Virus record (IMG/VR): IMGVR_UViG_3300043449_000688 | Location: 1-39,937 of that record | Source: a virus | Length of the DNA: 39,937 nucleotides | Strand: one strand, 5' to 3' | Part shown: piece after piece, positions 1-6,697 of the stretch | Position numbering within the stretch: position 1 is the first letter of the stretch | Layout: the number at the start of each line of letters is the position of its first letter | Translations under genes and position numbers: made by a program | The notes under the pieces: generated by a model | What the model saw: only the letters and a program-made list of their open reading frames with translations | The model's database searches: none | What the model was told of the DNA's origin: nothing

Positions 1-111
1 TTTGGGACCGGCACTTACCTGCCGTTGGCGTTTCAAACCGGTGGCAGCGAACGGGCCCGCATCGACACCTCCGGCAGGTTGCTGGTTGGTACGTCTACTG
101 CTCGTAACAAC
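1..111 (+). repeat. Direct repeat, copy of 39372-39482
   Basis: Bases 1-111 are identical to 39372-39482 by eye, after which the sequences diverge (ATGTATGG here, TTCTTCAA there). It encodes the fibre repeat ERARIDTSGRLLVG. Together with the end repeat it marks either a closing overlap of a circular assembly or two structural variants of the fibre. Confidence 0.9.
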
Positions 112-1122
112 ATGTATGGCGCATCGTACTCGCCAGCTTTTCAAGTAGAAACGGCAGGGACATTTACGGAGCGGACAGTTAGCTTTGGCTACAGCGGAAA
201 TGACAACGGCGGGGCGATTCTTACTCTTCTTACAAGCAGGGGAACCACTGTCGGATCAAATACTCTTGTTCAAAGCGACGACGAGTTTGGGAAGGTCAGC
301 TTTACCGGCACTGATGGAGCGAAGGCTATTCCTGGCGCTCAAATTGCTGCCTATGTAGACGGTACCCCGGGCACTAACGACATGCCGGGCCGCCTAGCTT
401 TCCTTACCACCGCCGACGGAGCAAGTGCCTCAACTGAGCGGATGCGAATCACGAGTGCTGGCGCTGTCGGCGTCAACCACGACAGCACAACTGGCTCCTT
501 CGTAGGGAGCAGGGGGTTTTCAATCCTTTACGGGGCGTCATCCACTAGAGGTGGCTTTATCTCGGGGCATAGCGACATAGGCCTGTTTGTTAATCGCGCT
601 ATCACCGACGGCAACGTAATTGAAATACGCCAAGACGACATCACAGAGGGTGCAATCTCTGTCTCAGGTACCACCGTCACCTACGGCGGCGGCCACTTGG
701 CTCGCTGGTCTCAACTCCCCAACGATGGCGACCCCTCTGATCTGCTCAAGGGCACCGTCATGTCCAACCTGGATGAGATGTGCGAGTGGGGCGAGGAGGA
801 CAACGAGCAGCTCAACAAGACAAAGGTGAGCGATGTTGAGGGTGACGCCAATGTGGCAGGCGTGTTTGTCTCCACGTCGTTCGACGAGAATGGCCCTCTG
901 GACTTCTTCGTGGCAATGACGGGTGACATGATCATCCGCATTGCTGATGGGGTCACGGTGCAGCGCGGTGACCTGCTCATGTCTGCTGGAGATGGCACAG
1001 CCAAGCCCCAGGGCGATGACATCGTACGCAGCAAGACCGTTGCAAAGGTGACTTCAACCAACGTCACCTGCACTTATGACGATGGCAGCTACTGCGTGCC
1101 TTGCGTGCTGATGGCTTGCTGA
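1..1122 (+). CDS. Tail fibre, C-terminal part (5'-partial; continues from 38871)
   Basis: Open from the first base in frame 1 and ending at TGA 1120-1122. It is in the same reading frame as the fibre gene starting at 38871 if the 72-base match 108-179 = 39866-39937 is used as the join; that would give a protein of about 669 aa. Repeated motifs of the ERxRIxxxGRLLVG kind and GTPGxNDMPGRL are visible, typical of phage fibre shafts. The last ~130 residues (from GHLARWSQ to the end, VPCVLMAC) form a Cys-rich cap; I recall close relatives in many marine phage fibres. It resembles the GD-rich folds of C-terminal trimerisation or autoprocessing domains, but I cannot confirm autoproteolysis. Role: distal receptor-binding fibre. 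Codon use around 130-260 is more AT-rich than in neighbouring genes. Confidence 0.85.
   Translation, partial: FGTGTYLPLAFQTGGSERARIDTSGRLLVGTSTARNNMYGASYSPAFQVETAGTFTERTVSFGYSGNDNGGAILTLLTSRGTTVGSNTLVQSDDEFGKVSFTGTDGAKAIPGAQIAAYVDGTPGTNDMPGRLAFLTTADGASASTERMRITSAGAVGVNHDSTTGSFVGSRGFSILYGASSTRGGFISGHSDIGLFVNRAITDGNVIEIRQDDITEGAISVSGTTVTYGGGHLARWSQLPNDGDPSDLLKGTVMSNLDEMCEWGEEDNEQLNKTKVSDVEGDANVAGVFVSTSFDENGPLDFFVAMTGDMIIRIADGVTVQRGDLLMSAGDGTAKPQGDDIVRSKTVAKVTSTNVTCTYDDGSYCVPCVLMAC
108..179 (+). repeat. Direct repeat, copy of the window end (39866-39937)
   Basis: Seventy-two bases match the last 72 bases of the window exactly. Frame is preserved across the match, supporting circular closure inside the fibre gene. 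Confidence 0.9.
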
Positions 1123-1165
1123 GGCCCACTGGCCTTGCTTACTGATCACCCCGCCCATCTCACCC

Positions 1166-1591
1166 ATGACCACCACGTTTACATGGAGCATCACGCAGGT
1201 AAGGCGAGAGATTGCTGACGGCTACGTATTCCAAGTCGAGTACCTGGCTACAGCAGCTGAAGGCGGGCTTGCAAGCAGCTGGGTAGGCAGCGTGGATCTG
1301 CCGCGGCCAGAGGGAGAGATGATCTCCTTCTATGCGTTGACTGAAGACCTGATGCTGGATTGGGTGCAGCAACAGCTTGGCGAGGATGGGGTCAACAAGG
1401 TCCTGTCTACCTTGCAAGCTGGCATTGACCAGCAGAAGGTCGTCACGGTTGCCACTGGTCTCCCGTGGCTGATGGAAGCGCCTGACACTGTCATGGTCCG
1501 TGCCCGTGATGAACTGGGCCAATACATCGGGGATGACCCAGTTACCCCCGAGAATGAGGCCTACGTCGAAGTCCCCCTTTCTGAAGCCTGA
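1166..1591 (+). CDS. Conserved hypothetical protein downstream of the tail fibre
   Basis: 141 aa, starting at ATG 1166 after a C-rich leader (ATCTCACCC) without a Shine-Dalgarno. The N-terminus TTTFTWSI, a central GSVDLPRP block and LDWVQQQLGE are the pattern of a small family common next to phage tail genes (I recall it as a DUF, probably DUF7936). No membrane segment, signal peptide or catalytic motif is visible. Its stop TGA overlaps the start of the next gene (TGATG), so they are translationally coupled. A virion or fibre-associated role is inferred only from position. Confidence 0.75.
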   Translation: MTTTFTWSITQVRREIADGYVFQVEYLATAAEGGLASSWVGSVDLPRPEGEMISFYALTEDLMLDWVQQQLGEDGVNKVLSTLQAGIDQQKVVTVATGLPWLMEAPDTVMVRARDELGQYIGDDPVTPENEAYVEVPLSEA

Positions 1592-1725
1592 TGGCCGTAC
1601 GCAGCAAGACCGGCACTGCTCGCATCGAGCACGTCCCTGGCAAACCCAAGAAGACCCGGCAAGGCCAGGGCCAGCACAGCAGGCCTAAAGGAACTCGGAA
1701 AAAAATGAGAGGCCAGGGGCGGTAG
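1591..1725 (+). CDS. Small very basic conserved protein
   Basis: 44 aa (ATG 1591, TAG 1723-1725), rich in Lys, Arg, Gly and Gln: starts MAVRSKTGTARIEHVPGKPK and ends KKMRGQGR. It overlaps the previous stop by one base. Proteins of this size with the same GTxRxxxxPGKPKKT start recur near fibre genes of cyanophages, from memory, which together with coupling supports it being real. Charge suggests nucleic-acid or packaged-DNA binding, but that is inference. Confidence 0.65.
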   Translation: MAVRSKTGTARIEHVPGKPKKTRQGQGQHSRPKGTRKKMRGQGR

Positions 1726-1731
1726 TACCCG

Positions 1732-1772
1732 GCTGGCCTGTTGCTGGGTAATCTGCGCAGGAGCAGGCCAGC
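1732..1772 (+). promoter_or_regulatory. Long hairpin just upstream of the 1781 gene
   Basis: GCTGGCCTG (1732-1740) pairs perfectly with CAGGCCAGC (1764-1772), extended by a G.T and a T-A pair. The loop holds an AGGAG (1759-1763) 17 bases before ATG 1781. No U-tract follows, so it is more likely an mRNA processing or translation-control element than a terminator. Confidence 0.5.
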
Positions 1773-1780
1773 GCACCCGA

Positions 1781-2005
1781 ATGTTTGAAACACTCGCCGC
1801 CGCGGGCATCGTCGGGACCGTCGGAGCCCTGTGGAAGATCGCCATGGAGAACGTGGCCATGCGTACCGGCCTAAAGGTCGGCATGGATGCGGTCATCCAT
1901 GAGCTGAAGTCCCTAAGGGACGAGCTGAGTAAAGACATCAGGACCCTTGAGGAGGACATCAAGGACCATGAGTTCAGGCTTCGGGACCTGGAGAAGAAGC
2001 CATGA
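1781..2005 (+). CDS. Small protein with N-terminal hydrophobic segment and coiled coil (holin candidate)
   Basis: 74 aa. Residues 4-20 (TLAAAGIVGTVGALWKI) are hydrophobic and could span or lie on the membrane; residues ~35-72 are a charged heptad-like coiled coil ending RLRDLEKKP. Small size, position after the fibre genes and before the endolysin unit, and the single hydrophobic helix fit a lysis-associated protein, comparable in place to T7 gp17.5. The hydrophobic stretch is short and includes a Lys, so holin is only a candidate. It overlaps the next gene by 4 bases (ATGA). Confidence 0.6.
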   Translation: MFETLAAAGIVGTVGALWKIAMENVAMRTGLKVGMDAVIHELKSLRDELSKDIRTLEEDIKDHEFRLRDLEKKP

Positions 2006-2229
2006 GTCCCCTGGAGCAGTCCCTTGAAGGCCAGCTGGCACAAGAGGCTCGCCAACGGGAGCTGCTTCAGATGTATGAGGACGGAGAGTACGGGGACTTG
2101 CTGGCCGCGGCGGAATTGCTGAATGTGGCGCTGGGACAACAGCAGACCATCAGCAAATGGCTGGCCAAGGAAGCAGCGGATAACCTTGGCGAGGCATGGC
2201 AAGCATCACGGAGGAACTGTGCAAGCTGA
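2002..2229 (+). CDS. Hypothetical small helical protein
   Basis: 75 aa, starting at ATG 2002 inside the previous stop (ATGA coupling). The sequence is acidic and Gln/Glu/Leu-rich, predicted all-helical (LEGQLAQEARQRELLQMYED), without membrane segment. No family recognised. It sits in a four-gene run of overlapping small genes (1781-2428), suggesting a shared late/lysis role. Confidence 0.6.
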   Translation: MSPLEQSLEGQLAQEARQRELLQMYEDGEYGDLLAAAELLNVALGQQQTISKWLAKEAADNLGEAWQASRRNCAS

Positions 2230-2428
2230 AACTGAAGTGCTGGTTGGTCTGGGGCTGTTCGTCGCCAGTGAATTGATCGGCATGAGCCGGTTGAAGTCCA
2301 ACAGCGTGCTGCAGCTGGTGTTGATGACAGCTCAACGGGCATTTCCGTATGAGCTGAAGCGCAAAGAGTTGGAGCAAGAGGCTGAAGCACCTGTGCGTCG
2401 CACGACCACCAGGCGTCGTCGTCAGTAA
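2219..2428 (+). CDS. Small membrane-associated protein with basic tail (alternative holin candidate)
   Basis: The GTG start at 2219 is chosen because CGGAGGA (2209-2215) lies directly upstream, a strong ribosome site; an upstream in-frame ATG at 2123 lacks one. This gives 69 aa. Residues ~5-21 (EVLVGLGLFVASELIGM) and ~29-40 (VLQLVLMTAQRA) are hydrophobic; the C-terminus is strongly basic (RRTTTRRRRQ). The LVGLGLFVxSExIGMxxLKSNSVLQL pattern recurs in marine cyanophages, from memory. A hydrophobic N-terminus with a charged tail is compatible with a holin. The stop overlaps the convergent lysin gene by 7 bases. Confidence 0.65.
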   Translation: MQAETEVLVGLGLFVASELIGMSRLKSNSVLQLVLMTAQRAFPYELKRKELEQEAEAPVRRTTTRRRRQ

Positions 2429-2991
2429 TCCCACCTGACACGTGGTTTGCCGGGCCTTATGCCTTGATGGATGAACCCCTTAGGGGCTCCATAGCCCAGG
2501 GAGTAAGGCCATTCCTTATCGGCCCACCTCTGGAGGGTGTAGACGGACACGCCGTCCAGGTACCAGTCGATGGCGCCCTTATCGGGAGCGTTGTACAGGT
2601 GTTCCGACTGGGATGAGCCACCTACGGAAAGGTTGATCGCTGGTGGGCGGTAGCCACTGGTGATGATGATCGGCTTCCTGAAGTAGTCGCGGGCCTTCTG
2701 GGCGAATTGGCAGAGGAACAGGGCCGTATTGCACTGGTACTGGTACTTGAAGCGCCGTGCTTCCGACTGCAGCGTCAGCTCCCCGTACGTGATGCTGGGC
2801 GTCAGCTTGTAGGAGAAGGGCGAGGAGGGCCTGAAAGGGTCCTGTGCGCCGCTGGAAGCCGCCCGATACAGCTCTGCGAAGTCAGAGAGCTGCTCGGGGG
2901 TCAACTGGCCTTGTAGGGCGTTCCAGGCGGCAATCTGATGAGGCAGTGCTTCGTAGTGCTTGGCCGCATCAGTGAGGCGGATGGTGCTCAT
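2422..2991 (-). CDS. Endolysin, peptidase M15 (D,D/L,D-carboxypeptidase-like) family
   Basis: 189 aa. The C-terminal half carries the M15 zinc-peptidase signature: GYRPP (113-117), S129-E130-H131, D142 in GAIDWY and H175 in FIHQG. These are the two His and one Asp zinc ligands plus the SxH context used by phage peptidoglycan endopeptidases and VanY-like enzymes. The N-terminal ~80 residues are an uncharacterised helical domain. Predicted role: cleave peptide cross-links for lysis, in place of the T7 amidase (gp3.5), which is absent. It starts at ATG 2991, overlapping the stop of the upstream minus-strand gene by ATGA, and is the last gene of the terminase unit. Confidence 0.85.
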   Translation of the reverse strand: MSTIRLTDAAKHYEALPHQIAAWNALQGQLTPEQLSDFAELYRAASSGAQDPFRPSSPFSYKLTPSITYGELTLQSEARRFKYQYQCNTALFLCQFAQKARDYFRKPIIITSGYRPPAINLSVGGSSQSEHLYNAPDKGAIDWYLDGVSVYTLQRWADKEWPYSLGYGAPKGFIHQGIRPGKPRVRWDY

Positions 2992-3236
2992 GGGGCAACA
3001 GCGGGGTCTTTAGGGAAGATTTGCGGCGTCGGCACCTCAAAGGGGAGCTGCTCCCAGACGTCGTGTTGCACAGCGACGTCCCAGGCCTGCTCTTCACTGA
3101 AGGCCATGACGATGGTCTGGAAGGATCCTTTCACCTTCTCGCCGCCGTACCCAACGAACATGCCAGGCAGGCGAATGACAAAGGCCCGTGGGCGCTTGGG
3201 TTTAGGTGCGAGCTGTGGTGATCCAGGATCCGCCAT
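2988..3236 (-). CDS. Hypothetical protein between terminase and endolysin
   Basis: 82 aa from ATG 3236 (MADPGSPQL); a longer reading from 3296 would run deep inside the terminase gene and is less likely. Overlaps terL by 35 bases and the endolysin by 4. Pro-rich, with a central RAFVIRLPGMFVGYGG stretch and no clear transmembrane helix. In T7 this location relative to terminase holds spanin genes (18.5/18.7), but I see no lipobox or signal anchor, so function is unknown. Confidence 0.65.
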   Translation of the reverse strand: MADPGSPQLAPKPKRPRAFVIRLPGMFVGYGGEKVKGSFQTIVMAFSEEQAWDVAVQHDVWEQLPFEVPTPQIFPKDPAVAP

Positions 3237-4935
3237 CTTTCTTTGGAAGATCCGCAAGGCTGAACCCAAGAAAGCGAGCATCGACGGCACCTTCAAGTTC
3301 TCCGCGGTGTGCCGCCAGTTCTAGGTCCCACAGCTCCAGCTTTCTTTCCTTCATCGCCCGGTCTTCATCAACTGCAAGGCTCTCGTTCCAGTACTGGATG
3401 GCACCAGCCAAGGCATCAAGGCGGTCATCGTGCTGCAGGCAGCCCTTATCGACGGTGATGTGGGTGAGCTGGTGGAACAGCTGGTAGGCCAGGCGCTTCT
3501 CAATGGCGTCGTCATCCCGCCCTTTGCAGTCGTTCTCCACCACAGAGCGGTTGACGACCAGGCGGTGTTGGTTGAGGACCGGCTCCATCGCATTGATGAT
3601 CCGCCGTTCCTTCTGCACGTTGCTGCGCACCGGCTCGATGGTGCATGGGTGATGCAGTTGCAGGTGTGGCTTGAGGAGGTTCTCCAGCATCCCTTGGCCG
3701 AACTGGTCCTCCAAGAGGATCAAGTTGACTTTGTGGCGCTTGGCGGCCTGTGCCATGGCGACCAGGACGTCATCGGTGTAGCCATCACGGAAGGCACCGA
3801 CGTCGAGGACATACAGGTTGCCGTTCAGGTGGGCGACGATGGCGTATGCGGTCTCGTCTTGGCCGCGGCCTGAGGGGTCAATGAACATGACGCAGCCCTG
3901 GAAGGGCAACCACTCGCCGTGGATGTACGCAGGGCGGTGGTAGTAGTCACCTGTGAAGCCAACAGCTGGCAGATCAGCGATGCGGTACTCGGCACCAGAG
4001 GACCACACGAGCTTCTCGGGGGCGTGATCTGACACCTCCAGCACCATGAGGTCCGCCAGCTTGAGTGGGAACCGCTCCAGGTCCGACAGGGTGGTGTCGA
4101 GTTGGAACTGCAACGCAAACGCTGACCGCCCGTAGGAGGTCTCCCGCTCCAGCAGGTCCAGCTCAGAGAAGCGATCAGGGTCTGTGGGCTTGTTGACCAG
4201 CTCCTTGGGTGGAGACACCAGGCATGGCGCCAGGTTTTCGCCGTACTTCTCTGGCTTGACGGGGTACCGGGATGGCCAGATGCGGGTGAGAAAACCCCGT
4301 GGGGCCAGCTTGGTGTAGATCGACTCCTCCGACTGGGGTGTGCCGAGGTACACGATGCGGCCATTGGGCTTGAGGATGGCGTTGAACTCACCCACTGCTG
4401 CCAGCAGCTTCTCCCGCATCCCCACCGACCAGCTGGTGGTGGGTGTTTCGACGTCGTCCGCAAGGATCAGGTCAGCCCGGGAGCCTGTCAGCTGACCAAA
4501 GATGCCCACGGACTTCACCGATGGGCTCTGGTCGGGTTGTGCAGGCCGTACATCGAAGCGGTTGGATGCTGCCCGTTGCTCATCCCGATCAGGGTCCAGG
4601 CATTGAAGGATGGGCATCTCACGGATCAACCGGAGACAGAACTGCGCAAAGTCATCAGCCCGGGTCTTAGAGGCTGACACCACCATGATCTTGAGCTGTG
4701 GGTCGTTCCGCAGTAGCCACAGCACATAAGCGGCACTGATCCAGGACTTACCCACACCCCGGAAGGCTTGGATGATGGTTCGATTGCCCCCGCCTTGGAG
4801 GTACTGGGCAATGTCCAGCTGGATGGGAGTGGGGTCCGGCAGGCTCAGGTGCCGCCAGACGACCACCAGGAAGTACTTGAAGTCTGAGGCGAAGGGCTCA
4901 GGAAGCTGATGGAAGGCAGTCCTGGCCCTTGCCAT
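3202..4935 (-). CDS. terL: Terminase large subunit (T7 gp19-like)
   Basis: 577 aa, near the 586 aa of T7 gp19. An N-terminal ATPase with Walker A AFRGVGKSW (57-65, Lys63) and Walker B LILADD (156-161) is followed by an RNase H-like nuclease domain with FIDPSGRGQDET, LLEDQFGQG and DRLDAL, supplying the metal-binding acids. It translocates DNA into the prohead and cuts concatemers. ATG 4935 overlaps the terS stop (TGATG on the minus strand). Unlike T7, this gene runs opposite to the virion genes. Confidence 0.96.
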   Translation of the reverse strand: MARARTAFHQLPEPFASDFKYFLVVVWRHLSLPDPTPIQLDIAQYLQGGGNRTIIQAFRGVGKSWISAAYVLWLLRNDPQLKIMVVSASKTRADDFAQFCLRLIREMPILQCLDPDRDEQRAASNRFDVRPAQPDQSPSVKSVGIFGQLTGSRADLILADDVETPTTSWSVGMREKLLAAVGEFNAILKPNGRIVYLGTPQSEESIYTKLAPRGFLTRIWPSRYPVKPEKYGENLAPCLVSPPKELVNKPTDPDRFSELDLLERETSYGRSAFALQFQLDTTLSDLERFPLKLADLMVLEVSDHAPEKLVWSSGAEYRIADLPAVGFTGDYYHRPAYIHGEWLPFQGCVMFIDPSGRGQDETAYAIVAHLNGNLYVLDVGAFRDGYTDDVLVAMAQAAKRHKVNLILLEDQFGQGMLENLLKPHLQLHHPCTIEPVRSNVQKERRIINAMEPVLNQHRLVVNRSVVENDCKGRDDDAIEKRLAYQLFHQLTHITVDKGCLQHDDRLDALAGAIQYWNESLAVDEDRAMKERKLELWDLELAAHRGELEGAVDARFLGFSLADLPKKDGGSWITTART

Positions 4936-5177
4936 CAGGCAGCCCTACGGGGCTTCATCTGGACCACCTTCTCCAGGTCCGGCAAAGACGACACCAGGTC
5001 CCCAAATGGTGTGGCTTCCACTGGCTGGGCACTGATGCCGTTGGACTTCAGGAACCGCTCCAGCACCGACAGCTCACTGCTGCTGATGGTCCCTTCATCC
5101 AGCTTGATCTTCAGGTGCTGAGCCAGCCCTGCATGGAGATCAGCGAGGAGCTTGTTGGGATCGTCTTTACGGGCCAT
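4935..5177 (-). CDS. terS: Terminase small subunit (T7 gp18-like)
   Basis: 80 aa (T7 gp18 is 89). The start ATG at 5177 is fixed by AGGAGGG a few bases upstream on the minus strand; the in-frame extension to 5261 is a spurious Gly/Cys-rich run. The helical region NKLLADLHAGLAQHLKIKL then SSSELSVLERFLKSNG has the pattern seen in cyanopodovirus small terminases. It is the first gene of the minus-strand unit terS-terL-unknown-endolysin and faces a large gene-free region that must hold its promoter. Confidence 0.85.
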   Translation of the reverse strand: MARKDDPNKLLADLHAGLAQHLKIKLDEGTISSSELSVLERFLKSNGISAQPVEATPFGDLVSSLPDLEKVVQMKPRRAA

Positions 5178-5352
5178 GGACCCTCCTCGTTGGAAATGGT
5201 TGGGGGAGAGAGCCTGTGGTCTTATCCCTCCCCCGCAGCACCCACCACAGGCACCAGACACACCATAGCGGTACGACGTCCCCCCAGGTCAACAAGGGCC
5301 CTAGGGACACCAGTACGCACGTACCAAGCAATAGTAGATAAAGAACTTATCT

Positions 5353-5366
5353 GGGGGGGCCCCCCC
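5353..5366. repeat. Perfect G7C7 palindrome
   Basis: Seven G followed by seven C with no spacer, in the middle of the gene-free region. Such a homopolymer palindrome is prone to assembly error and could mark a cleavage or recombination site. Confidence 0.7.
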
Positions 5367-5376
5367 TACTTAGGTT

Positions 5377-5395
5377 AACCATGGTCTACCTAGGT
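5377..5395 (+). repeat. 19-bp direct repeat, left copy
   Basis: AACCATGGTCTACCTAGGT, identical to 5491-5509. It is built from two near-identical 8-bp palindromes (ACCATGGT and ACCTAGGT) separated by CT, and overlaps a third palindrome GGTTAACC at 5374-5381. The two copies bracket two hairpins. Confidence 0.9.
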
Positions 5396-5400
5396 CAATA

Positions 5401-5419
5401 GGTGTAGCTCTGCTACACC
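5401..5419 (+). other. Perfect hairpin I between the 19-bp repeats
   Basis: GGTGTAGC, loop TCT, GCTACACC: an 8-bp stem with a 3-base loop and no U-tract following. Confidence 0.7.
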
Positions 5420-5451
5420 GGTACAGGTCCACTGCGTAGCCAGGGACAAGA

Positions 5452-5469
5452 GATGGGCGGTAGCCCATC
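5452..5469 (+). other. Perfect hairpin II between the 19-bp repeats
   Basis: GATGGGC, loop GGTA, GCCCATC: a 7-bp stem with a 4-base loop. Lies 32 bases after hairpin I. Confidence 0.7.
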
Positions 5470-5490
5470 CGCAGTCCCCAATGCACCTAC

Positions 5491-5509
5491 AACCATGGTC
5501 TACCTAGGT
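5491..5509 (+). repeat. 19-bp direct repeat, right copy
   Basis: Exact copy of 5377-5395. Immediately downstream begins the AT-richest part of the region (5509-5545). Confidence 0.9.
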
Positions 5510-5684
5510 AATAAGTAATCTCCTTATGTATTCCTATAAAAGACAGCAAGGAGAACAGCCAGACAATTAACAGCCAAACAGCCATACAACCTCTGTTCAA
5601 TTAAGTACAACGGGGGGAGCCGGGGTGGGCCGAATTTTGGTCCGAAAATGCGAGGGGCCTTACGCCTATGTGCCTGGGCCAGCT

Positions 5685-5701
5685 ACCCCCCTCCAGGGGG
5701 T
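5685..5701 (+). other. GC-rich hairpin
   Basis: ACCCCC, loop CTCCA, GGGGGT: a 6-bp stem without a U-tract in the gene-free region. Confidence 0.45.
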
Positions 5702-5806
5702 GCCTGGTCGGACCTGAGAGGGCCAGGGGGGGTGCCATGCAACAAGGCCCCGCAACACGGAGCCCTAAGCCCTTGGTATGACAGGGATCCCAGGGGACTG
5801 CAGATC

Positions 5807-5825
5807 CCTAGGGGGCCTAGGTTTT
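5807..5825 (+). terminator. Short intrinsic-terminator-like hairpin
   Basis: CCTAGG, loop GGG, CCTAGG, then TTTT. The stem is only 6 bp, so this is a weak candidate; it would stop rightward transcription before the early genes, for example read-through entering from a concatemer junction. Confidence 0.4.
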
Positions 5826-6020
5826 GAGAATGATTCCCAGTCTCCCTGGTCACCTGAGCAGGCCTGAGTAAGCGAGGGAGATGTACGCCGCCCCTTCAAC
5901 CCAGTCCACCTCAGTGGACCTTGGCGCTCGAAACGGCCTGGGCTGGCCACACCCCCAGATCTGGTGCTAGGTTGGATACAGGCAAGGGAGACCAGGCCGA
6001 CCCACCACGCAACACCTGCC

Positions 6021-6215
6021 ATGTACGTGACCTACGAAGACAGCGTGCTCGATCACGCCGACCACCACGGCAACCTGAGCCGTGGGGACGCAGCCAAGCT
6101 TCTTCAGGACCACGGCTTCACCCTGGACGACCTCTACGAGGACAGCCATGGGGTTAGCTGGGTCCACCTGGACGAGCGCAACGCCGAGGCCCTGCTGGCC
6201 TGGCTTGGCTACTGA
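6021..6215 (+). CDS. Early hypothetical protein 1
   Basis: 64 aa, acidic. ATG 6021 (MYVTYEDSVLDHADHHGNLS) is preferred over an in-frame ATG at 5964 because it sits 12 bases after ACCCACCAC, the same spacing as in the 6281 and 10323 leaders. His/Asp-rich N-terminus; C-terminal ERNAEALLAWLGY helix. No family recognised. As first gene of the early block it is a candidate for host takeover or anti-defence, by position only. Confidence 0.65.
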   Translation: MYVTYEDSVLDHADHHGNLSRGDAAKLLQDHGFTLDDLYEDSHGVSWVHLDERNAEALLAWLGY

Positions 6216-6243
6216 TCTCAGCCCGGAGCCCTTCGGGGTTCCC

Positions 6244-6280
6244 TGCTGGGCTCACCAGCACCCACCACGCACCTAGACAG
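6244..6280 (+). promoter_or_regulatory. Leader element A1: stem-loop + ACCCACCAC
   Basis: TGCTGG, loop GCTCA, CCAGCA (6244-6260), then ACCCACCAC (6260-6268) and CACCTAGAC (6270-6278) just before ATG 6281. No Shine-Dalgarno. Nearly the same element precedes the 7278 gene. Confidence 0.7.
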
Positions 6281-6667
6281 ATGACCGCAACTCTTTACCC
6301 CTGCGACTACTCCCACCAGCTGCACACCATCTCCACGGATGACAGGCATCGGGTGACCGTCCGGCAGATCATCGACGCCATCGACGCTTGGGTGCAGTTC
6401 AATCTGCAGACTGAGCACGGCCTGGCCATCAACGGGCAGGAAATTTACTGGCTCGACTACGCCGAGGGCCAGGGCCACCAGGTACCGGCTCACACCGGCC
6501 CGCTGCTACGGCTTGGCGTCCGGCCCGGCAGCAATGAGGGCTGGATCCTGGCTGCTTACGTTGAAGGCAAAGCCACGCCAATTCTGAGCGCCAAGCTTTG
6601 GACCTTGGACGCTGCCTGCCAGCTGATGGCTGCCCTGACCCGCGCCAGTGCTGACTGCCTGGTTTGA
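6281..6667 (+). CDS. Early hypothetical protein 2
   Basis: 128 aa from ATG 6281, preceded by leader element A1. Soluble and mixed alpha/beta by composition: RVTVRQIIDAIDAWVQFNLQ is an amphipathic helix, and GWILAAYVEGKATPILSAKL looks like beta strands. No signal peptide or catalytic motif recognised. Function unknown. Confidence 0.7.
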   Translation: MTATLYPCDYSHQLHTISTDDRHRVTVRQIIDAIDAWVQFNLQTEHGLAINGQEIYWLDYAEGQGHQVPAHTGPLLRLGVRPGSNEGWILAAYVEGKATPILSAKLWTLDAACQLMAALTRASADCLV

Positions 6668-6697
6668 CCCTCTCCCAGGGCCCACACCGGGTCCTCT

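Larger units (their letters stand above)
5178..6020. other. Gene-free divergent region; probable physical genome end or control region
   Basis: No ORF here has a credible start or composition. It separates leftward terS from the first rightward early gene. Contents seen: one ACCCACCAC leader-like copy (5240-5248), G7C7 (5353-5366), three copies of CTACYTAGGT (5367, 5386, 5500), two hairpins, a local AT-rich patch with a TATAAA box (5535-5540) and repeated ACAGCC (about 5556-5583), and a terminator-like hairpin (5807-5825). In T7 the direct terminal repeat follows the terminase gene, so this is the best place for terminal repeats, early promoters and packaging signals. That is inference. Confidence 0.6.

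Noticed and set aside
5353-5366. G7C7 as an intrinsic terminator
   Set aside because: No loop bases and no U-tract; cannot form a normal terminator hairpin.
4929-5378. + strand ORF (149 aa) over terS and the gene-free region
   Set aside because: Opposite terS; no ribosome site; composition not protein-like.
5765-6022. Minus-strand ORF (85 aa) in the gene-free region
   Set aside because: No ribosome site; crosses the terminator-like hairpin; Pro/Arg/Gly/Ser-rich noise. The interval is better treated as non-coding.
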